A DNA stretch of 23,139 bases from Bacillota bacterium (GTDB lineage Bacteria > Bacillota_A > Clostridia > Lachnospirales > Lachnospiraceae): assembly GCA_023443925.1 (NCBI GenBank), contig JAEZSL010000194.1, positions 1-23,139 on the forward strand. The letters are read 5' to 3'. A model generated the notes under the pieces. It was not told the origin of the DNA. It did not search any database and worked only from the letters and a program-made list of their open reading frames with translations. Of this stretch, positions 8,574 to 15,220 are shown in pieces (within the stretch, counting starts at the first letter, position 1; every line of letters starts with the position of its first letter). Made by a program: the position numbers and the translations under genes.

Positions 8574-9482
8574 TTAAATTTTATACTGAAGTTTGTAGGG
8601 ATTCTTATTTTTTTTATCCTGCTTTATTATTCTGTCGGCTTCTTCCAGATACAGGTTTACATCAAAGCTTTCATCCAGGGCTTCCGGTTTTATTTCAACG
8701 ACTCCGTAAGATATGGAAGAATAGGTTGTATAGTTTTTAAGTTCATTCTCAATTTCCTCCATTAACCGATATGCCTCCACGGGATTCGTATCCGGACACA
8801 AGATTAAAAATTCATCCCCTCCCAGCCGGAAGATAATATCTTTTTGATCTCTTATAATCCCCTGGGCAATGGTAACAAAGTTTACTAATAATTCATCCCC
8901 TTTCCGGTATCCGAACTCATCATTATATTCTTTTAAGTGGTCAAAATCTATGGAGATCAGGTTCAGGCAATAACCTGACTGATGTGCTTTTTCTGCTTCT
9001 TTGTATATGACCGAACTAAAATATCTGTGATTATGGATATTGGTGAGAGGGTCTTTCATAACCCAGTTCTCCAGCATATCAACATACTCATTCAGTTCCT
9101 GGTCTTTTATCTCCTCTGTCTTTATGTAGTCCATCTGTTTCTGGTTCAGCCGGTGGATTTCACTTAACGTTCTTATGGTAGCCTGGCACCCGATGAGAAC
9201 AGATATATATATCTTATGGTTCTTATAGTAAGCATTTACGCATACAGGCTGCATTACATTATCAATTTTGATGGTCAGGACATATCCCAGTGCGTAACCC
9301 TGGTTCTTAACCGTATATAGAAAATTTCTGAAGACAGTTTGGGAATCCTTATCCAGAAGTTTGCTAAAGCTCTGACCGACCTCCGGCAGGACTTCACTGG
9401 AGTTATAACTTATAACCTGTTCCACTTTTCCGGTTACATTGCAAATTACGGTAAATTCTCTGATCATATATTCCTGTCTCAT
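8574..9482 (-). CDS. Diguanylate cyclase (GGDEF) with N-terminal sensor domain
   Basis: A 302-residue protein without membrane segments. Residues 1-100 look like a PAS-type fold (FTVICNVTGKVEQVISYN at the start); residues about 105-140 are a helical linker, probably a coiled coil. The GGDEF domain covers about 140-300 with DPLTNIHNHRYF, ISIDFDHLKEYND and an intact GGDEF at 221-225, so it should make cyclic di-GMP from GTP. The inhibitory site RxxD expected five residues before GGDEF reads DQKD (212-215), so classical product inhibition is probably absent. AGGAG precedes the ATG. It lies downstream of the response regulator but behind a terminator, so it has its own promoter. An HD-GYP protein that could degrade cyclic di-GMP is encoded at 12318-12971. 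Confidence 0.93.
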   Translation of the reverse strand: MRQEYMIREFTVICNVTGKVEQVISYNSSEVLPEVGQSFSKLLDKDSQTVFRNFLYTVKNQGYALGYVLTIKIDNVMQPVCVNAYYKNHKIYISVLIGCQATIRTLSEIHRLNQKQMDYIKTEEIKDQELNEYVDMLENWVMKDPLTNIHNHRYFSSVIYKEAEKAHQSGYCLNLISIDFDHLKEYNDEFGYRKGDELLVNFVTIAQGIIRDQKDIIFRLGGDEFLILCPDTNPVEAYRLMEEIENELKNYTTYSSISYGVVEIKPEALDESFDVNLYLEEADRIIKQDKKNKNPYKLQYKI

Positions 9483-9497
9483 ACTTCTCTCCTATCT

Positions 9498-9512
9498 GCC
9501 CGCCCGGCGGGC
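9498..9512 (-). other. GC-rich hairpin just upstream of the GGDEF ribosome site
   Basis: GCCCGC and GCGGGC form a perfect 6-bp, all-GC stem with a 3-nt loop, ending about 6 nt before the AGGAG. In a leader that is otherwise AT-rich this could modulate translation or protect the mRNA; the function is inferred. Confidence 0.5.
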
Positions 9513-9641
9513 CAGTGAAATAAGAGGGGTAAATAGCCCCGTCACCCATACCTGCAACATCAAAGATATAATAAAAAATGAAACAACCCCCTATACACCT
9601 CATCTATCTACTCCCTGATAAAATACACCTCCAATTTCCAT

Positions 9642-9669
9642 AATATACTAATACATATATTAACAGCAA
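9642..9669 (-). promoter_or_regulatory. Candidate promoter for the GGDEF gene
   Basis: The minus strand shows TTGCTG (9664-9669), a 16-bp spacer and TATATT (9642-9647). Match and spacing are only fair, which would suit a promoter needing an activator. A promoter must exist here because a terminator separates the gene from the response regulator. Confidence 0.4.
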
Positions 9670-9672
9670 AAC

Positions 9673-9690
9673 CTCACAAAATTCTCACAA
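9673..9690 (-). promoter_or_regulatory. 11-bp-phased direct repeat TTGTGAG, candidate regulator site
   Basis: The heptamer TTGTGAG occurs exactly twice on the minus strand, at 9684-9690 and 9673-9679, one helical turn apart and just upstream of the candidate GGDEF promoter. SARP-type DNA-binding domains are known to bind tandem heptamers with 11-bp periodicity, and the adjacent response regulator carries such an output domain. The link to that regulator is inference. Confidence 0.45.
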
Positions 9691-9696
9691 ATGTTT

Positions 9697-9752
9697 AAAA
9701 AATAAAATGATGTCTATAAATATTTGAAATTCACTTCAATTTATAAACATCA
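9697..9752 (-). terminator. Terminator of the response regulator gene
   Basis: On the minus strand a long AT-rich stem forms: TGATGT with ACATCA, then TATAAAT with ATTTATA across a wobble pair, and an inner TGAA with TTCA. It is followed by TTTTATTTTTT (9697-9707). It begins just after the stop codon at 9756-9758. Confidence 0.75.
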
Positions 9753-9755
9753 CTT

Positions 9756-10880
9756 TCAATTATAAAAATCTTCCAGCAGTGGAAGTTCCATTTCAGATAA
9801 TTTTTCATTAAACCAGGTTAAATACTCTGCTGTCTTTTCCTGTCTGCCGCTCCAGTCTTTCAATATGCCAAGCCACCAAAGCATCATATCTTCATTTTCC
9901 GGATGCTGCTTCACATAATGGCGGATAATCTCATCTGCCTGTTCGAAATCATCTTGCTCTTTTAACCGGTTAATGACCCGCTTACAAACCCGTTTAAAGA
10001 TCCGGCCAATATTTTCCTGGAGGGAAACACTCCATATGTAATCCCTGGTTCCAAATAAGGGTGTTTTATAAGATAAACAGATACTCTTTACTTCTGCAAA
10101 ATTCTTTTCCGAAAAAACAAATTCCGGATCATCCAAGCTTTTTAAAGCGTCCAGATCGGTAGCAAACCCCTCTGACTTTAGAACATAACCGTCATTGATT
10201 TTTTCTATATTCGCAGAAGCCGTGAGCTTCTTTAAAACCTGTTTGACCCGGTAGATGGTATTATACAGATTATGCAGTCCTCTCTCTTCCTCCATATCCG
10301 GCCAGAACTTGTCCATTAGCTCCCATTTATTAATATAGCTGCCCTGATGTATCAGAAAATAGGCAAAGACCTCTTCCGCTTTTTTAGTGGGCCACTTTAT
10401 AAACTGATTCTTTGTGTCTTTTATTTCAAAACAACCGAAGCATCTAATCTGACAAGATTTCAACGATTCCGTTTCCAGGGCGGTCGGTTCACTGCTATTT
10501 TGCTTCTTCGGATTTTCTGTTTTTGTCTTATTTAATCTCTTAATAACCCGCATGATATCCTGATAATTAACTGGTTTAAGCAGATAATCCATGGCCTCTA
10601 CCCCAAAGGCATCCACCGCATATTTTGAATATGCCGTAGTAAATACGATCTGAAGCTTATGCTGTTTTTCCATTAATTTTCTGGCCAGCTCAATACCATT
10701 CATCCGCGGCATCTCAATATCCAAAAAAGCCACATCAGCCTTCAGTTTGTCAATGGAGTATAACACCTCCTCCGGTGAAGAAAAGGCTGCTACTACTGTA
10801 AGCTCTTTAAATCCCTTCAACATTTTAATCATATAGTTCAGCGCAAATTGTTCATCCTCAACAAGTATTACTCGATACAC
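9756..10880 (-). CDS. Response regulator with SARP-type (winged helix plus BTAD) output
   Basis: A 374-residue regulator. The receiver domain covers residues 1-118 with acidic pocket E8/D9, phosphoacceptor D54 (FLDIEMP), T81 and K102 (LLKP). After a polar linker (118-142) comes a winged helix of about 143-220 (WPTKKAEEVFAYFLIHQGS, then NLYNTIYRVKQVL), followed by a helical BTAD domain to the end, as in SARP regulators. The start is GTG: AGGAG lies 8 nt before it, and the TAA of a truncated histidine kinase frame directly touches the GTG. That abutting arrangement suggests the pair was once translated together. The kinase is now lost, so the regulator is an orphan unless another kinase serves it. 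The neighbouring GGDEF gene is a candidate target. Confidence 0.92.
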   Translation of the reverse strand: MYRVILVEDEQFALNYMIKMLKGFKELTVVAAFSSPEEVLYSIDKLKADVAFLDIEMPRMNGIELARKLMEKQHKLQIVFTTAYSKYAVDAFGVEAMDYLLKPVNYQDIMRVIKRLNKTKTENPKKQNSSEPTALETESLKSCQIRCFGCFEIKDTKNQFIKWPTKKAEEVFAYFLIHQGSYINKWELMDKFWPDMEEERGLHNLYNTIYRVKQVLKKLTASANIEKINDGYVLKSEGFATDLDALKSLDDPEFVFSEKNFAEVKSICLSYKTPLFGTRDYIWSVSLQENIGRIFKRVCKRVINRLKEQDDFEQADEIIRHYVKQHPENEDMMLWWLGILKDWSGRQEKTAEYLTWFNEKLSEMELPLLEDFYN

Positions 10881-10961
10881 TTAATCAACTCCTTTAAGCT
10901 CTTTTTCCTTCGGTAAGTAAAGTATGCATCTTGTACCCTTTTCCAGCTCAGAATCAATTTT
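10881..10961 (-). pseudogene. C-terminal remnant of a histidine kinase
   Basis: The 26 codons directly before the GTG of the response regulator read KIDSELEKGTRCILYLPKEK and so on to a TAA that abuts the GTG. The pattern SELEKGTRCILYLPK is the last strand of a histidine kinase ATPase domain, usually G-x-G-T-x-x-x-I-x-L-P. Two in-frame TAA codons stand immediately upstream (10962-10967), and the sequence beyond belongs to the hisS terminator. The rest of the kinase has therefore been deleted. There is no start codon, so it is not expressed as a protein. Confidence 0.78.
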
Positions 10962-10969
10962 TTATTATA

Positions 10970-11007
10970 AAATAACTGCCGGTTTTAAGACACGCAGGCA
11001 GTTATTT
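10970..11007 (-). terminator. Terminator at the end of the relA-hisS unit
   Basis: AAATAACTGCC (10970-10980) and GGCAGTTATTT (10997-11007) form a perfect 11-bp stem with a 16-nt loop, 35 bp after the hisS stop. On the minus strand the following sequence is T-rich but interrupted. The downstream TATAAT (10964-10969) could also serve as a -10 for the regulator gene, although no good -35 accompanies it. Confidence 0.75.
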
Positions 11008-11042
11008 ATTACATTGATGATAGTATATTCAGTTTGTTGTTC

Positions 11043-12290
11043 TTATTTCAAAAAATAATCCTTTATTTTATCTAATGCAGTTTCCGTCTGTTCTCCATTT
11101 TCCATATTTTTAATGGTAACGGTCTTTTTCGTAATTTCATCGGCTCCAATTATAATGGTATTTTTCGCACCAATTTTATTCGCATATTTCATCTGCGCTT
11201 TTACACTGCGGTCCATATAGTCTGTTTCTACGATAATACCCGCATTTCTAAGGCCGTTCACGATTGTATATGCCGCAGGTTTTGCCTCCGTGCCAAGAAT
11301 ACCTACATACAGCTCCGGTACTGGTTCCGGTTCCATTTCCACATTCTCCTTGTCCAGGAAATAGATAATACGTTCAATCCCCATACCAAAACCTACGGAG
11401 GGGATATCCTGTTTCTCATCAATTTCATGGATCAGATTATCATAACGGCCGCCTCCGCATAAAGTAAAGCCGTCCTCATTTACAAATTCAAATACGGTCT
11501 TGGTATAATAATCCAGGCCTCTTACAATACCGGTATCCACTTCATAGGGAATATTTAATTCCTCCAGCAGATATTTCAGTTCATCAAAGTGGCTTTTGCA
11601 TTCCTCATCCAGATATTCAATGGTTCTCGGTGCATCTTTGACAATCTCTTTACAGGAAGGAACCTTGCAGTCAAGAACCCTTAAAGGATTTTTAAGCATT
11701 CTTTCACGGCAGGTGGGGCAAAGGTGCTCCTCATGCTGTTTTAAATAGGTTAACAGGGCTTCATTATAGGTTTTCCGGCAGTTGCCGCAGCCAATACTGT
11801 TAATGTGAAGCCTGGCACCTTTAAGTCCGATTTTACTGATAAAGGTTGTGATTAAGGTTATTAATTCCACCTCTGCCAAAGGGCTTTTGGAACCGATAAA
11901 TTCAACCCCGAACTGGTGGTGCTGGCGAAGTCTGCCGCTCTGGGGCTGCTCATAACGAAAAGCAGGTGTTACATAAAATAATTTGGTAGGCTGGCTTTCC
12001 GCATACATATTATTTTCCAGATACGCCCGGATTGCACCTGCCGTACCTTCGGGTTTTAAGGTTACACTTCTGTTGCCTTTATCCGTAAAGGTATACATTT
12101 CTTTTTGCACCACATCTGTTGTTTCGCCCACACCTCTTTGAAATAAAACCGTATGTTCAAAAACAGGTGTTATGACTTCTTTTATATTATAAGTCCTGCA
12201 TAATTCTCTGGCTAATTCTTCAATTCTGGTTCTTTTATACATATTGCTTCCAAACCAGTCCTGGGTGCCTTTCGGTCTTTGTGTAATCAT
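11043..12290 (-). CDS. hisS: Histidine--tRNA ligase
   Basis: A 415-residue class II synthetase charging tRNA-His; the length is normal. The N-terminus RPKGTQDW is characteristic. Motif 2 appears as [20 protein letters not shown] near residue 112, the histidine motif [13 protein letters not shown] near 257, the glycine-rich GGGRYDNLI near 279, motif 3 as GFGMGIERI near 298, and the anticodon-binding domain occupies about 325-415. The insertion around 165-215 carries CxxC pairs (CGNC, CPTC, CKVPSC), as in many Firmicute enzymes. GGAGG precedes the ATG by 8 nt. The gene follows the HD-GYP gene by 27 bp and is the last of the relA unit. Confidence 0.98.
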   Translation of the reverse strand: MITQRPKGTQDWFGSNMYKRTRIEELARELCRTYNIKEVITPVFEHTVLFQRGVGETTDVVQKEMYTFTDKGNRSVTLKPEGTAGAIRAYLENNMYAESQPTKLFYVTPAFRYEQPQSGRLRQHHQFGVEFIGSKSPLAEVELITLITTFISKIGLKGARLHINSIGCGNCRKTYNEALLTYLKQHEEHLCPTCRERMLKNPLRVLDCKVPSCKEIVKDAPRTIEYLDEECKSHFDELKYLLEELNIPYEVDTGIVRGLDYYTKTVFEFVNEDGFTLCGGGRYDNLIHEIDEKQDIPSVGFGMGIERIIYFLDKENVEMEPEPVPELYVGILGTEAKPAAYTIVNGLRNAGIIVETDYMDRSVKAQMKYANKIGAKNTIIIGADEITKKTVTIKNMENGEQTETALDKIKDYFLK

Positions 12291-12317
12291 AATATTGCCT
12301 CCAAATCTATCTAAATT

Positions 12318-12971
12318 TTAATAATAACCATCATGGAGTATTTTTCTCCAGGAATAGATCTTTTTATTAATATGGTCCACAAACTCATCTACCTGGATAA
12401 ATTCTTCCGAGTGGACTATCCTTAAAAAGGCTAGGAATATCTGCATGTCGAAATTTTTTACTTCCTCTATCATGAGCTTTACTGCCATTTCCTTATCAAA
12501 AGCCGCACGGTATCTGCGGTCCGATATTAATGCCGCATATACGTCGCAGATTCGTATAATTCTGCCGCCTAAAGGAATATCTTGTTCTTTTAAGTTTTCC
12601 GGATAACCGGTTCCGTCATAATTTTCATGATGATGATAAACGGATTCCAACAGCGTTTTATCGTAATTGTATTTTTTTAATATTTCATATCCAATGGAAG
12701 GATGCAGCCTGATATACTTCATCTCCTCGACAGTTAAAGTATGATCATTTCTTTTATATAAAAACTGTCCCAGTTTCAATTTCCCGATATCATGAACCAA
12801 TCCGGCCTGCGCCATAATCTGGCAGAAAGAAGGTTCCATATCCATTTCGGCAGCCAGAAGATAAGCCAGTTTGCTTACCAGTATTCCATGATCAATTGCT
12901 TCTTCCAGATCACCGGCCAGAACCGCTTCCTGATCCGATATTAAAAGTTCAAGAGTTTCCTGTAATACCAT
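12318..12971 (-). CDS. HD-GYP domain protein (probable cyclic di-GMP phosphodiesterase)
   Basis: A compact 217-residue protein consisting of the HD-GYP domain alone. All metal ligands expected for the family are present: H28, H60-D61 (LVHDIGKL), H90 (LHPSIGYE), H114-H115 within HHHENYDGTGYP (113-124) and D143 (ICDVYAAL). The GYP part is intact, which favours hydrolysis of cyclic di-GMP, although related domains act on other nucleotides. No sensor or receiver domain is attached. AAGGA lies before the ATG. It sits 13 bp after hemZ and 27 bp before hisS, so it is embedded in a housekeeping operon. It may balance the GGDEF enzyme encoded at 8574-9482; this pairing is inferred from position only. 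Confidence 0.9.
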   Translation of the reverse strand: MVLQETLELLISDQEAVLAGDLEEAIDHGILVSKLAYLLAAEMDMEPSFCQIMAQAGLVHDIGKLKLGQFLYKRNDHTLTVEEMKYIRLHPSIGYEILKKYNYDKTLLESVYHHHENYDGTGYPENLKEQDIPLGGRIIRICDVYAALISDRRYRAAFDKEMAVKLMIEEVKNFDMQIFLAFLRIVHSEEFIQVDEFVDHINKKIYSWRKILHDGYY

Positions 12972-12984
12972 CCGACTTTCCTTT

Positions 12985-14475
12985 CTATAAACCTTGAGAA
13001 TTTTCTAATAGGAAAATACGCTTTCTCTCAATCATTTCATCGATGCGTTCCACATAATCTTTCAGGCTCTTTACGTTTTCAACCCGTTCAATGCGGTTTT
13101 CTTTATGAAATACAAATTTGGATAAGGCACCTGCTCCCAGAGCCAGGATTGTCTGCTTTTCTTCCATAATCAGTATATTATAAAGTCCTTCCTTACCATA
13201 CCGGGCATAACCAATATTTTCAAGATTATCAGCCATATTTTTCTGCCTGTACAAGTAATAAGGATAGTAACCTGCAGCTTTTGCATAATTTTCCGTCAGC
13301 CGCAGCATTCCCGCTGCATCGGCAGGTACCATTCCAAGATAATTTTCTTTTTCCGTATTTAATCTGGCTGCCCGCTTAATTGCCAGAGTGTGTACCGTCA
13401 GGCTGTCCGGCTTTAATTTATCTATTTCCTCCAGGGTATGAATTACCTCTGCTTTATCCTCACCCGGCAGACCAATAATGATATCCATATTAATATTATC
13501 ATGGCCGCAGTTCCTGGCCAGTTTAAAGGCTTCCGTTACCTGACCCACCGTATGCTTCCTGCCAATTAAATCCAGTGTCTTCTGGCTCATGGTCTGGGGA
13601 TTAATTGAAATCCTGGTTACCCCGTGTTCTTTTAATACTTTTAATTTTTCTTCGGTTATACTGTCAGGCCTGCCTGCCTCCACCGTGTATTCTCGGACAT
13701 AAGTAAAGTCAAAGGTGGCACCGATATGGGTCAAAAGCCCGTCAAGTTCGTCAGCTGTCAGGGTGGTAGGGGTTCCGCCACCTAAATAAACCGTAGTTAG
13801 TTTTTTGTTTAGGCCGCAATTTCCGGCATAAGTTATTTCCTTATATAAAGCTTCCAGATACCCTTTCACCCAGTTACCGGATTTTTCGAGAGAATAGGAG
13901 GTAAAGGAACAATACAAACAGGTACTTGGACAAAATGGTATTCCGATATAGATACTATAGCCATTCTGGTAATCCATCTCTCTTAATAAAGTGACTTCCC
14001 GCTTAGCAACCTGTAGGCTGATATCCACCTTTTCACCGGAACACAGATATTCCTCTTCCATATAGGTTCGGATTTCTTCCTCCGAACTATTATGTTCCAA
14101 TCTCTCAAAAGCGATCTTGGTAGGCCTTACACCCGTCAGGGTACCCCAGGGCAGCTTTTTACCGGTAATATCCGACAGGCATTCATATAGTGCACGTTTT
14201 AACTGATTTTTCCCCAGAGGGCCCTTATTCATACCCGAATACAGTTCCTCCTGGTTTTGAAGTGCGTAAATCCGTATTGCTGTTTCATCCAGTTCAATGT
14301 GAATTCCAAGATTGCCGGGTTCTTCGTACTTATTACTCTCATTCACTTCAATATCAGTATGATTAGAACCATTATCTTTTTTTATTATTTTAATCGGTTC
14401 CTGAGGGAAAAATGCTTTAACAAGAGAATGAATGTCATACTCAAACTCATCTTTAGATAAATATATGTGAATCAT
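12985..14475 (-). CDS. hemZ: HemZ-type radical SAM protein (coproporphyrinogen dehydrogenase family)
   Basis: A 496-residue radical SAM enzyme. The 4Fe-4S cluster motif CxxxCxxC is C182, C186, C189 (CPSTCLYC), preceded by IGIPF as in HemN/HemZ proteins. Further marks are YLGGGTPTTL near residue 230, the YTVEAGRPDSIT stretch near 263 and INPQTMSQKTL near 292, followed by an IGLPGED motif. The long N-terminal region of about 170 residues with LTGVRPTK (114-121) is typical of HemZ and absent from HemN. The family is named for anaerobic oxidation of coproporphyrinogen III, but in many Clostridia lacking complete heme synthesis its real role is uncertain. AGGAG precedes the ATG; the gene lies 23 bp after the MBL hydrolase gene. 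Confidence 0.92.
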   Translation of the reverse strand: MIHIYLSKDEFEYDIHSLVKAFFPQEPIKIIKKDNGSNHTDIEVNESNKYEEPGNLGIHIELDETAIRIYALQNQEELYSGMNKGPLGKNQLKRALYECLSDITGKKLPWGTLTGVRPTKIAFERLEHNSSEEEIRTYMEEEYLCSGEKVDISLQVAKREVTLLREMDYQNGYSIYIGIPFCPSTCLYCSFTSYSLEKSGNWVKGYLEALYKEITYAGNCGLNKKLTTVYLGGGTPTTLTADELDGLLTHIGATFDFTYVREYTVEAGRPDSITEEKLKVLKEHGVTRISINPQTMSQKTLDLIGRKHTVGQVTEAFKLARNCGHDNINMDIIIGLPGEDKAEVIHTLEEIDKLKPDSLTVHTLAIKRAARLNTEKENYLGMVPADAAGMLRLTENYAKAAGYYPYYLYRQKNMADNLENIGYARYGKEGLYNILIMEEKQTILALGAGALSKFVFHKENRIERVENVKSLKDYVERIDEMIERKRIFLLENSQGL

Positions 14476-14498
14476 GATGGCTCCTGTCCAATTCTCTG

Positions 14499-15140
14499 TT
14501 AATCCCAGAAATTATTTTCTCCGATATAGGGGTTATGGATTTTTTCATAACCTATGGTGGTTTTATCACCATGACCCGGGTAAACGAATACCTCCTCCGG
14601 TAAAACCATTAATTTGCGTCTTATGGATTCTAACAGGGTATACTGATCACCGGTGGGCAGATCGGTTCTGCCTATGGATTCTAAAAACAAGGTATCACCG
14701 CTTATGAGAACTTTATCTTCCTCAAAATAATAGCAGACACCGCCTGCCGTATGGCCGGGAGTATGAATTACTTTTATTCTCATTCCGCCTAGTGTAAGCT
14801 CTTCTTTATCCTTTAGAAACCGGTCTGCCGACAGGGTGTAATTTTTCCTTACCATCCGGGATCCGTTAAGATTATAGTCTTCCAGAAGGGCTTTTTCATC
14901 CTCACCGGCCAGGATGGGTATGCCAAAAGCCGCCGCCAGGTCTCCTGCCGCCATGATATGGTCAAAATGTCCATGGGTAAGTAAGATGGCAACCGGCGAT
15001 AAATCCAGTTCTTCTATCTTTACTTTTAAGGCAGGAGCCTGATCCGGCGGATCTATGATAAGGGCTTCTTTTGTAGATTCATTAAAAACTATATAACAAT
15101 TGGTACTGACCATTCCTAACACGTAAGATTGTATCTTCAT
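14499..15140 (-). CDS. MBL-fold hydrolase, glyoxalase II-like
   Basis: A 213-residue metallo-beta-lactamase-fold hydrolase. The metal motif is THGHFDH with H56, H58, D60 and H61; further ligands are H130 (HTPGHTAGG), D149 (ISGDTLF) and H190 (VYPGHGD), and GRTDLP (158-162) is typical of the glyoxalase II subgroup. It lacks the C-terminal substrate domain of true glyoxalase II, so a thioester or a related ester is a likelier substrate than S-lactoylglutathione. AGGAGG precedes the ATG. The gene lies between relA and hemZ, a position these hydrolases commonly hold in Lachnospiraceae, and is probably read from the relA promoter. Confidence 0.93.
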   Translation of the reverse strand: MKIQSYVLGMVSTNCYIVFNESTKEALIIDPPDQAPALKVKIEELDLSPVAILLTHGHFDHIMAAGDLAAAFGIPILAGEDEKALLEDYNLNGSRMVRKNYTLSADRFLKDKEELTLGGMRIKVIHTPGHTAGGVCYYFEEDKVLISGDTLFLESIGRTDLPTGDQYTLLESIRRKLMVLPEEVFVYPGHGDKTTIGYEKIHNPYIGENNFWD

Positions 15141-15191
15141 ATCTGCCTCCTGTTCTTTTTCACAAATGGCTTCCTCCAGGAGAAGGTTTAA

Positions 15192-15220
15192 ACAACCGGT
15201 TTTCTTTATCAGCCGGTTGT
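15192..15220 (-). other. Hairpin across the relA stop codon
   Basis: ACAACCGG and CCGGTTGT form a perfect 8-bp stem with a 13-nt loop spanning the end of relA. The T-tract after it is short (TTTAAA), so it may only attenuate transcription or shield the relA 3' end from decay before the MBL hydrolase gene. Confidence 0.45.

Noticed and set aside
9403..9603. Small minus-strand frame (66 codons) beginning in the GGDEF leader
   Set aside because: It has a passable ribosome site but overlaps GGDEF by about 80 bp in another frame and has no recognisable product; a leader peptide cannot be excluded but is not supported.
9483..9755. Cyclic di-GMP riboswitch in front of the GGDEF gene
   Set aside because: No match to the conserved core of class I or II; only a short GC hairpin and a direct repeat are seen.
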